Positions 16,140 to 22,934 of a DNA stretch of 24,364 nt are shown here, piece after piece. This DNA comes from JAEZKC01 sp046546375 (GTDB lineage Bacteria; Fibrobacterota; Chitinivibrionia; Chitinivibrionales; Chitinispirillaceae). The stretch covers positions 1 to 24,364 of the forward strand of contig JBKGXV010000050.1 in the NCBI GenBank assembly GCA_046546375.1, in the 5' to 3' direction. A model generated the notes under the pieces. That model ran no database searches. It was given only the letters and a program-made list of their open reading frames with translations, and had not been told where the DNA came from. Every line of letters begins with the position of its first letter. Positions within the stretch are counted from its first letter, which is position 1. A program made the position numbers and the translations under genes.

Positions 16140-17418
16140 ATGGGTTTAGCTGTACTGAGGGGCGGAGTCGCCGCTGCTTTGATATCTGCAACACTGTTTT
16201 ACTGTTCCAATCCCAGTGGGATTGATGATTCTACTCCTCCTGTGATTGATCTGCAGAGTAAAACCGATACCGTTTATCTGGGAGAATCATGGGATACCCC
16301 TTCGATTAATGCTACAGATGAGGAGGATGGTAATGTGTCTTCTTCTGTTGAAATCAGCGGGGAGGTGCAGACCAACAGAATCGGAGCCCATCCGCTTGCG
16401 GTTTCCGTTTCGGATAAGGCAGGGAATAGAGCTCATGATACATTGACAGTGCATGTTGTTCCTCATCCCTCGATCATCGCCTGGTATCCTTTTCACGGTG
16501 ATTCCAGGGACTACAGCGGAAGCGGTTTTCACGGCACGGTTGTTGGTGATGCGGTTTTGACCGATGATCGCTTGGGTAATGCAAACAGTGCTTACAGCTT
16601 CGACGGGAGCAGCTATATCAATGTACCGTATACAAGTGAACTGGATTTTGTCACACCTTTCACTGTCAGTGTGTGGGCGAAATCGGATCTGTCTGGAGGA
16701 GATTACACAGATGATGCATTTATACTTGATCTTGGATTCGGAGCAGAAATGGATTACGCCGTCTTTTTCAGCCCCCGCCATGGTCTTTGTTTCCGTTATG
16801 CCGGAAAAACCACATTTGTTGATACTGTAGAAATCACGGAATGGCATCATTATTCGTTGGTATTTACAGGTGATTCCCTTCAGGGGTATATCGATGGCGA
16901 ACAGGTAGGTGCGGTTGAAACCGGTCCTGTTGACAATTCTGACAACCCGCTGAGAATCGGTTCTGAAAGCAAAAGGGAGCAGCGCATGTGGAAAGGCGTT
17001 ATAGACGATATAACAGTTTATGATACTGCCTTAAGTGAGAAACAGGTTCAGAACCTTTCCAGCGCAGATGCTTTCATTCCCGATACTACGATTGATCTTG
17101 AACCCGGAGATCCGGGATCACCCCGGCGATTCTCTGGATATCATTACCGGCTTTGAAGCTTCTGTGACCGGCACCTCCGGTGATCTCAATGTGGTTCTGA
17201 CCTGGGATCCTGTTCCTTCTACACTGGGATACGGCGTTTATTACAACAAAGGCCCCGCAGTCTCCAAAAATGATTACTATCGTGTGGCTTATTCCAACGA
17301 ATATACTCTGACCGCCTTGGATGAAGGCGAGGAGTATACTTTCGCCGTAACTTACGGTTCCGGAGAAGATGAAACGTCTCTTTGCGAGCCGGTGACTGTA
17401 GTTGTTGAAGAACAGTAA
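16140..17418 (+). pseudogene. LamG/FN3 surface lipoprotein gene interrupted by a single-base frameshift
   Basis: One gene read in two frames: 16140 to about 17123, then the next frame to 17418, giving ~425 aa if joined. It begins with a lipoprotein-type signal (Cys22 in LFYCSN, an atypical lipobox with Tyr before Cys). A DUF5011/Ig-like domain follows (TPPVIDLQSKTDTVYLGESW... DEEDGNVSSSVEISG... DKAGNRAHDTLTVHV), then a LamG/concanavalin-like domain at ~115-305 (WYPFHGDSRDYSG, ITEWHHYSLVFTGDSLQGYIDG, IDDITVYDTALSEKQV). A fibronectin type III domain lies in the second frame (LNVVLTWDPVPSTLGYGVYY... YTFAVTYG). Without repair the protein stops at 17156, just after LamG. Removing one C from CCCC (17121-17124) gives the linker EPGDPGSPGDSLDIITGF. 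It may be a sequencing error, a phase-variation site or a true pseudogene. It would be a carbohydrate-binding or adhesive surface protein. Confidence 0.75.
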
Positions 17419-17424
17419 ATCTGA

Positions 17425-17468
17425 GGGGGTTGCTGTTTTCTTTACAGTAACCCCTGTTCCTGTTTTCC
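17425..17468 (+). terminator. intrinsic terminator after the LamG lipoprotein gene
   Basis: GGGGTTGCTG (17426-17435) pairs with CAGTAACCCC (17445-17454), a 10-bp stem with one G-T pair and a 9-nt loop. TGTTCCTGTTTT, a T-rich tract, follows. It sits 8 bp past the stop of the second frame (17418), supporting the view that the two frames belong to one gene ending there. The remaining 170 bp up to the convergent gene at 17640 show nothing I can support. Confidence 0.75.
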
Positions 17469-17639
17469 GCTCTCTGAAAGCCTCTTCTTATTTCATTAGT
17501 GCTCAGATTAAATAATGGTGTTTCATTTACGGGTCAAAAGGAATGTTTCTATAAAACCGCTGAACTGGGATACTCAGCTTTAAAGTGGGGAAATCAACCT
17601 GGGCAAGAAATCATATCGACCACTGCAGAGTGCTGCAAT

Positions 17640-18233
17640 TCATCCATTCTCATTGAAAACGATTGCAGCCCGTTGAAGTCTTTTATAGGTTTTGTTTTTA
17701 TGCTGAATTCCCCTGGTGGTGAAAAGAATCAGTGAAATAGCCTCCCATACAAATACCCAGCCTCCTATGAATAGTCCTTCCACAATAATGGAAGGAAATG
17801 GTGACTCAAGCAGCTGGGTTGGGAAGCTGGTAGCTACCCAGAGAAATGCAAATCCTATAAGGAAAAAGAAAAGCGTGCGGCGGTTCGCCGCTTTCAGATC
17901 GTTTTTTAGAAAGTAACGTTTGAAGGTAAAACCGTTTCTCAGGCCGTTTCTGGCCTGATTCTCGATATTTTCTTTTTTTGATCCCTTTGGAATTTTAAAA
18001 CTGAGTGTCACGGGGTATCTAAAGGGGATATCATCACTGCAGCCCTCAAGATACAGTTCAAGATCAGGATCTATATCCCGCAATTTAAACGGTGCCGGAT
18101 CCCATTCACTGAACATGTCCTCGTATGTTTCCAGAGCCACTTCAATTATATAGGAACCGGAGTTTTTATCAAACCGGTATATCTGCGCGATCAGGCCCTG
18201 CTTGTCTCTTTCGTCTTTTCTCCACAGCCGCAA
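17640..18233 (-). CDS. two-TM membrane protein of unknown function, TTG start
   Basis: 197-aa protein with a large N-terminal soluble part (1-115), two membrane helices (about 119-136, LFFFLIGFAFLWVA, and 149-172, IIVEGLFIGGWVFVWEAISL) and a short basic tail. The soluble part has mixed alpha/beta character and acidic, aromatic segments (YEDMFSEWDPAPFKLRDIDP). The stretch IPKGSKKENIENQARNGLRN just before the helices could be a membrane-proximal linker. The start is a TTG at 18233, supported by AAAGGAA seven bases upstream on the minus strand; no ATG lies nearby in frame. I recognise no named family. It is divergent from the beta-helix gene and convergent with the LamG gene. Confidence 0.75.
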   Translation of the reverse strand: MRLWRKDERDKQGLIAQIYRFDKNSGSYIIEVALETYEDMFSEWDPAPFKLRDIDPDLELYLEGCSDDIPFRYPVTLSFKIPKGSKKENIENQARNGLRNGFTFKRYFLKNDLKAANRRTLFFFLIGFAFLWVATSFPTQLLESPFPSIIVEGLFIGGWVFVWEAISLILFTTRGIQHKNKTYKRLQRAAIVFNENG

Positions 18234-18487
18234 TTTCTGATTCCTTTGGTTTGAAAGAGAATATAGATTAATATATTAAAAATCTGCCATAATCAAAAGC
18301 AATCATCCGCTGAGGATGACAGATCTCAACTGTAGTTAATTCTTTCCGCCCTGTAATCTGCTGATTATCACTCAAAAATCTTGAATCCTGTTTTTCTTGA
18401 GTACTATAATAGAAAGTATACGCTTCTTTGTTCTGATCCCTGGCTGCGTACACATTTTGGTGGCACCCTTATGAATCCGGAGGGTTT
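18234..18487. other. 254-bp divergent promoter region
   Basis: Lies between the TTG-started membrane gene and the beta-helix gene. The AT-rich run near 18258-18282 (AATATATTAAAAATC on plus) could hold the -10 of the minus-strand gene. CCGGAGGG at 18478-18485 is the Shine-Dalgarno of the beta-helix gene. A 61-codon minus-strand frame at 18268-18453 is not supported as a gene. Confidence 0.4.
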
Positions 18488-20065
18488 ATGACTGCAAATC
18501 CATCATCAATCATTTCACATCGCTTTACAATTCTTGCAGCAGTTGTTCTTCACGCTTTCTTTTCACTGATCTCCGCGGCAACCTTCTATGTCGATCCTCA
18601 AAACGGAAGCATCTCCAGGGATGGAACCGAAGATTCCCCCTGGAGCACTCTCAAGGAAGTGTTCGACAGTTCGAAAATCGAGTCATACAAATATGAGTCA
18701 AAACCCGCCGTTGAAGGCGCTCCCATGATCATGAAAAATGAAAATGCTCCGGTGAAAGCGGGAGATACTCTGCTATTGCGTGATGGTTTTCATGGTAAAG
18801 TGTATGCTTCTGAATACTACAATAAAGACTATATCACCGTTATGGCTCAGCCCGGCCATACCCCCACACTCTCGTCTGTCGAACTCAGGTCCGGATGTAA
18901 ATGGGTTCTTTCCGGGTTGAAAGTGAGTCCCGAATTCGATCCTGAATATGAAAAAAAGACTCTCATACAGTTTTCATCCCACGGCTGGACTGGTGAAAGT
19001 TTTGATTGTATCGTGGAAAACTGCAGCGCCTATTCAGTGGATGATATCTCTTCCTGGTCAGCTGATGACTGGAACGATTACTCCTGCAGTGCACTGTCTC
19101 TTCCTGGAGATGAAATGGTAGCGCGAAACAATCACTTCAGAAACATTAATTTCGGGATTTCGGTTACCGGAGATTCCTGCCTTGTTGAAAACAATACAAT
19201 TAAGAATTTTTCAGGAGACGGTCTTCGCGGAATCGGTGATTACGGTGTATATCAGTATAATACTGTAAAGAACTGCTATGACGTGAATGCGAACCATGAT
19301 GACGGGTTCCAGTCCTGGTCTGTAGGTGAAGACGGAGTGGGAACCGGGGTGGTGAAAGGAATTGTTCTGAGGGGAAATACCATTATAAATTATGAGGATT
19401 CTGACCAGCCGCACAGAGGTACACTTCAGGGAATTGGGTGTTTTGATGGGATGTTCGAGGACTGGATTGTGGAAAACAATGTGATCATGGTCGATCACTG
19501 GCACGGAATAACCCTTTCCGGTGCCAAAAACTGCAGAATTGTCAACAATACTGTGGTGGACCTGAATTCGGACAGACCGGGGCCTCCCTGGGTTCGCATA
19601 GGTAATCACAAAAACGGTACAGCAAGTACAGGTTGTGTTATCAGAAACAACCTGACCACCAGTATCAATGCGGACGAGGGCGTAACTGCCGATCATAATA
19701 TCGTGACAGAGAACTACGATGATTTCTTTATCGACTATGATAATGGTGATCTGAGGCTCAAACCGGACTGTGCCGCAATTGATTCAGGAAGTGCTGATCT
19801 AGCTCCTGATTCGGACAGAACTGGCAGCAGTAGAATCGTGAACAACAGAATCGATATCGGTGCATATGAATTCAATCCCAGTTCCCCTGTCATTAAATTT
19901 GTGAAACAGAATGTGAATAGGGAAAAACTGTCAACTTCACATATTCAGATGTTTGATCTTCGGGGCAGGAGAATCGATGACTCTGCTATGGGTAAACAGC
20001 AATCCGCGGTCAACATCATCATAAACAGCAGAAATCTGGGAAACGGTTGTTATCTGATCAGATGA
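18488..20065 (+). CDS. secreted right-handed beta-helix protein with shortened T9SS-like tail
   Basis: Predicted secreted polysaccharide-binding or lyase-like protein, 525 aa. Residues 1-30 are a signal peptide ending SLISA-A. ATFYVDPQNGSISRDGTEDSPW is the typical opening of extracellular parallel beta-helix proteins. The centre contains repeating helix rungs (CIVENCSAYS, LVENNTIKNFSG, GVYQYNTVKNC, WIVENNVIMVDHWHGI, CRIVNNTVVDL, CVIRNNLTTS). The C-terminal cap CAAIDSG... DIGAYEF is the 'choice-of-anchor Q' type ending. The final residues, IQMFDLRGRRIDD... LGNGCYLIR, resemble a T9SS type A sorting domain but stop at YLIR, about 15-18 residues earlier than in the GH74 protein of this window. 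Enzymatic activity (pectate lyase-like) is possible but no catalytic Arg/Lys motif is certain. It has its own Shine-Dalgarno (CCGGAGGG). Confidence 0.85.
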   Translation: MTANPSSIISHRFTILAAVVLHAFFSLISAATFYVDPQNGSISRDGTEDSPWSTLKEVFDSSKIESYKYESKPAVEGAPMIMKNENAPVKAGDTLLLRDGFHGKVYASEYYNKDYITVMAQPGHTPTLSSVELRSGCKWVLSGLKVSPEFDPEYEKKTLIQFSSHGWTGESFDCIVENCSAYSVDDISSWSADDWNDYSCSALSLPGDEMVARNNHFRNINFGISVTGDSCLVENNTIKNFSGDGLRGIGDYGVYQYNTVKNCYDVNANHDDGFQSWSVGEDGVGTGVVKGIVLRGNTIINYEDSDQPHRGTLQGIGCFDGMFEDWIVENNVIMVDHWHGITLSGAKNCRIVNNTVVDLNSDRPGPPWVRIGNHKNGTASTGCVIRNNLTTSINADEGVTADHNIVTENYDDFFIDYDNGDLRLKPDCAAIDSGSADLAPDSDRTGSSRIVNNRIDIGAYEFNPSSPVIKFVKQNVNREKLSTSHIQMFDLRGRRIDDSAMGKQQSAVNIIINSRNLGNGCYLIR

Positions 20066-20090
20066 TAGCTGATCAAACCTGTATCTAATA

Positions 20091-20122
20091 TTGGTGTTCA
20101 ATCACCAAAACCATACCTTTTT
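20091..20122 (+). terminator. possible terminator after the beta-helix gene
   Basis: TTGGTG (20091-20096) pairs with CACCAA (20103-20108) around a 6-nt loop, and a T run (TTTTT) comes about 10 bp later. The stem is short and the T tract offset, so this is a weak candidate. Confidence 0.35.
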
Positions 20123-20205
20123 GATCAATGCCTTATTTATTTTTGAGATTGCTGGAAAAAGTCTGAAACGTTCTTGCATTGAAATGCTGTTAAAGGTGAT
20201 ATCGC

Positions 20206-20739
20206 ATGAGAAACGCTTTTCTTTTTACGGTTTCGATTCTGCTCCTGGGAATTTCAGGATCCTTTGCGCAGGATCAGGTGGAATTCACAAGTAAATACAC
20301 GAATCTGGAAGACAGCTGTCTGTGGGGTGAGGAGATTACCGGTATTGAACCTCGCAATGATGATTATAGGATCTGCAAGGGGCTCAACGGCTATGAAGTG
20401 TATGAATATTACACAACATATGGCTCGCCGGTGAAAATACTTCAGAATAAGTCCATTGACTATGAGAAAGCTCTGGCTCCACTCAAAGAGTATTCCATGT
20501 ACGCCTATGGAAAGCTGCTTGAATGGCGCTTTGCCGACGGAGAGCCTTTTGCTGTTATTTACAGAGTGAATTGCTACAGTCATCCCGGCAGTGGTGAAAA
20601 CGATTCCGAACTCGAAGAATATCTCATAGTGAGGGGGTTGCAGGGATATGACATTGAAGCCGATATTGATGTGAAAAAGACTTCCGGGGCTAATCAGACC
20701 GCAAGGGATGCTGCTGAGAAGGCTTATCTGAAATATTGA
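20206..20739 (+). CDS. small secreted protein of unknown function, 177 aa
   Basis: Begins with a clear signal peptide (MRNAFLFTVSILLLGISGSFAQ, cleavage expected after FA or FAQ). The mature part is about 155 aa, acidic and rich in Tyr and Glu (YEVYEYYTTYGSPVK). It has three cysteines outside the signal peptide (LEDSCLW, RICKGL, VNCYSHP). Several short beta-type segments (LEWRFADGEPFAVIYRVN, LEEYLIVRGL) suggest a small beta-rich domain. A lysine-rich C-terminus follows. No sorting tail, lipobox or catalytic motif is seen and I recognise no family. The start is preceded by AAAGGTG at suitable distance. It is flanked by untranslated gaps of 140 bp and 111 bp, so it is probably monocistronic; no function is assigned. 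Confidence 0.75.
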   Translation: MRNAFLFTVSILLLGISGSFAQDQVEFTSKYTNLEDSCLWGEEITGIEPRNDDYRICKGLNGYEVYEYYTTYGSPVKILQNKSIDYEKALAPLKEYSMYAYGKLLEWRFADGEPFAVIYRVNCYSHPGSGENDSELEEYLIVRGLQGYDIEADIDVKKTSGANQTARDAAEKAYLKY

Positions 20740-20850
20740 TCAGGTATGATTTCTGAAAACAGAATAGATTCGGTTTTTAGGAAAAATCTTCTCCCCGATG
20801 CTATTTTAATCATCTGAAGAAATAAAAATTGCATAACAAGGAGACAGTCT

Positions 20851-22047
20851 ATGAGTGACTACATGAAAAAATACCCCGATGAAAAAGGGTATTTCGGTGA
20901 ATACGGCGGATCGTTCATTCCTCCCGAGCTGCAAAAGGAGATGGACAGCATCACCGAAGCCTATTACCTTATCAGCAAATCACATGATTTCATCTCGGAA
21001 CTGCGCAGTATCCGCAAGCATTTCCAGGGACGCCCCACTCCCACCTACTACTGTAAAAACCTTTCCAATCAGTTGGGCGGGCGTATTTATCTCAAGCGTG
21101 AGGATCTCAATCACTCCGGAGCACACAAGCTCAATCACTGCATGGGCGAGGTTCTTCTTGCCAAGCATATGGGGAAAAAGAAGGTGATTGCGGAGACTGG
21201 AGCGGGACAGCATGGGGTCGCTCTGGCCACGGCTGCCGCCTATTTCGGGGTGGAGTGTGAAATTCACATGGGTGAGGTGGATATTGCCAAAGAGCACCCG
21301 AATGTGGTAAGAATAAAACTTCTCGGGGCCAAGCTGGTTCCGGTATCACACGGTCTCAAAACGCTCAAGGAGGCGGTGGACTCCGCATTCCAGGCTTATC
21401 TGAAGGACCCGGTCACTTCAATGTACTGTATCGGATCTGTGGTGGGGCCTCATCCCTTTCCCATGATGGTGCGTGATTTCCAGCATGTGGTGGGAGTTGA
21501 GGCTCGGGAGCAGTTTCTGGAGATGACTGGAGAACTTCCGGATGCCGTTACTGCCTGCGTGGGTGGAGGATCCAATGCCATGGGAATGTTTTCCGGTTTC
21601 ATTGAAGATAGAAATGTGAGGCTTATCGGTGTGGAGCCTGCCGGCCGCTCTCTCAAAATCGGAGATCACGCAGCCAGTCTCTCCTACGGCAAACCCGGTG
21701 TGCTTCACGGTTTCAAAAGCTATCTGCTTCAGAACAAGGAGGGGGAGCCCGAACCGGTGTATTCCATCGCGAGCGGTCTGGATTATCCCGCAAGCGGTCC
21801 GGAACACTGCATGCTCAAGGATACAAAACGGATCGAATACACTGTTGCAGATGATGAGGAGTGCCTTGATGCATTCTACACTCTTTCCAAAGTGGAGGGG
21901 ATAATTCCCGCTCTGGAAAGCGCCCATGCGGTATCCTATGCCATGAAATACGCAAAAGAAAATCGGCGCAAGGCGATTTTGGTCAATCTTTCCGGCAGGG
22001 GAGACAAGGATATTGATTTTGTGGTGGATAATTACGGAATCAGATAA
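20851..22047 (+). CDS. trpB: tryptophan synthase beta chain, divergent stand-alone type
   Basis: Pyridoxal-phosphate enzyme joining indole and serine to make tryptophan. It is 398 aa, the normal length. The PLP-binding lysine is Lys93 in GAHKLNH, the catalytic glutamate is Glu115 in AETGAGQHG, and the phosphate loop is GGGSNA (238-243). LKREDLNHSG, GSVVGPHPFPMMVRDFQ, PALESAHA and SGRGDKD are also conserved. The segment after the lysine reads HKLNHCMGEVLLAK, whereas most TrpB proteins read HKINN..GQ.LLAK, and IHMGEVDIAKEHPNVVRIKLLGA also differs from the common form, so it is a divergent clade. No trpA or other trp gene is adjacent. The Shine-Dalgarno AAGGAGA is 8 bp before the ATG, and a terminator follows directly. 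Confidence 0.93.
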   Translation: MSDYMKKYPDEKGYFGEYGGSFIPPELQKEMDSITEAYYLISKSHDFISELRSIRKHFQGRPTPTYYCKNLSNQLGGRIYLKREDLNHSGAHKLNHCMGEVLLAKHMGKKKVIAETGAGQHGVALATAAAYFGVECEIHMGEVDIAKEHPNVVRIKLLGAKLVPVSHGLKTLKEAVDSAFQAYLKDPVTSMYCIGSVVGPHPFPMMVRDFQHVVGVEAREQFLEMTGELPDAVTACVGGGSNAMGMFSGFIEDRNVRLIGVEPAGRSLKIGDHAASLSYGKPGVLHGFKSYLLQNKEGEPEPVYSIASGLDYPASGPEHCMLKDTKRIEYTVADDEECLDAFYTLSKVEGIIPALESAHAVSYAMKYAKENRRKAILVNLSGRGDKDIDFVVDNYGIR

Positions 22048-22075
22048 AAGGTCTTTGGCCAGTCTGTTTTGAATG

Positions 22076-22107
22076 AACCCGGAGGCTTTGGCTGCTCCGG
22101 GTTTTAC
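22076..22107 (+). terminator. strong terminator between trpB and the convergent small gene
   Basis: AACCCGGAG (22076-22084) and CTCCGGGTT (22095-22103) form a perfect 9-bp GC-rich stem with a 10-nt loop, followed by TTACTTTTATTTCTT. It lies 28 bp after the trpB stop and just outside the stop of the convergent gene at 22110, so it probably serves both strands. Confidence 0.9.
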
Positions 22108-22109
22108 TT

Positions 22110-22331
22110 TTATTTCTTCTTCTTCCTGTGCAGCTCCTCAGGTTTGTGGATAGCTTCTTTTCCTGATTTGCTGCTTTTGACCCGGTATTCGGGATTCTGC
22201 TCTGATGCCGCCACAGTGTGTTTTTTGATACGGGTTCTGGAGGTCACCTTTTCTTTGACTTCGCCTTCAGTCGTGCCTTGAGGGGTGTTCCATTCCACCT
22301 TCTCACCTTTTTTGAATTTCTTCTTTCTCAT
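22110..22331 (-). CDS. DUF2945 / hypervirulence-associated Tudor-domain small protein
   Basis: A 73-aa basic protein matching the DUF2945 (HVA1, Tudor-like) family, a small beta-barrel of unclear biochemical role found in many bacteria and fungi. The family pattern is plain: FKKGEKVEWNTPQGTTEGEV at the start (a Gly-rich opening strand), TSRTRIKKHTVAASEQNPEYRV in the middle, and SSKSGKEAIHKPEEL at the end, followed by a RKKKK tail. Length is typical. The minus-strand Shine-Dalgarno GGGAGAG lies 5 bp before the ATG. It has no operon partner: trpB is convergent and the adjacent upstream remnant has its own hairpin. Functional claims beyond the family name are not supported here. Confidence 0.88.
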   Translation of the reverse strand: MRKKKFKKGEKVEWNTPQGTTEGEVKEKVTSRTRIKKHTVAASEQNPEYRVKSSKSGKEAIHKPEELHRKKKK

Positions 22332-22450
22332 GCTCTCTCCCGTCTCCGTAAAGGCTTCTTCACATCTTTTTTTGAGGGAGTAATCAAGTCTAGATACTGC
22401 AAAAAGAATACCGGAGAAGGAGTTCTGTTTCTGGGAGCGTATGTGATCAT

Positions 22451-22480
22451 AAAAGGGTACGGACCATGAGTCCAGGTCCG
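22451..22480 (-). terminator. candidate terminator of the minus-strand remnant
   Basis: CGGACC (22460-22465) pairs with GGTCCG (22475-22480) around a 9-nt loop. Read on the minus strand it is followed after TACCC by TTTT (22454-22451). It lies 20 bp past the stop codon of the remnant frame at 22501, as expected for the end of a former gene. Confidence 0.55.
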
Positions 22481-22500
22481 CATCAAAAAAAGGAATATGA

Positions 22501-22838
22501 TTACTCAGATGTGGTGTATCCCATGATCATCTGATGCGGCATCAACCATTTTGAAATCCGTTCATCGACTGTGATGGCAGCTTTACAATTTTCGATATTT
22601 TGCTCATAGCTGTACTGCTCATTCCACTTTTCACCCGGGGCAAGTGTTACCGAATGTTCTTTGAATTGTATCCCTACCGTTCCATCTTCTGCTATTTCCT
22701 CGATGGCACGAGCCCCGGTTAAAATCGGTTTAATGATTCAACTCTCGAAAGAACAATCTGGGAAATAATCCCGCCGATTCTCTTTTCCGTGAAACTGTCA
22801 AAGCTCTGAGAAAACAATGCTTTGAAATCCTCTGAAAA
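22501..22838 (-). pseudogene. frameshifted minus-strand coding remnant, start lost
   Basis: Two adjacent minus-strand frames read as protein though neither has a start codon. The downstream one (22504-22737, stop TAA at 22501) encodes 78 residues including KPILTGARAIEEIAEDGTV, LAPGEKWNEQYSYEQN and TVDERISKWLMPHQMIMGY. The upstream one (22722-22838) encodes 39 residues including KALFSQSFDSFTEKRIGG and SQIVLSRVE, and stops at 22719. Joined by one frameshift near 22722-22737, they would make a continuous domain of about 115 aa. Composition is protein-like (balanced, few rare runs) and a hairpin with T run follows the stop. It looks like a decayed or frameshifted secreted or enzyme domain; I do not recognise the family. 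The 5' end may have been lost where the tandem-repeat lipoprotein gene begins. Confidence 0.55.
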
Positions 22839-22934
22839 CTAATTTCAAAATCTCCCTTGAATTTTTCTTGTTTTCCCGTATAATCAAATAATAGGTGTTC
22901 TGCAGGCTGTTCCGGTAGACCTTACGGAGATTTA

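Noticed and set aside
17499..17735. 78-codon plus-strand frame between the LamG gene and the membrane gene
   Set aside because: No Shine-Dalgarno, composition not protein-like, and it overlaps the end of the convergent gene at 17640.
18268..18453. 61-codon minus-strand frame upstream of the TTG-started membrane gene
   Set aside because: No ribosome-binding site, no recognisable domain, and it occupies the divergent promoter region.
22218..22469. 83-codon plus-strand frame rich in Phe and Leu
   Set aside because: It is antisense to the DUF2945 gene, and its hydrophobic content is a by-product of the opposing Lys codons.
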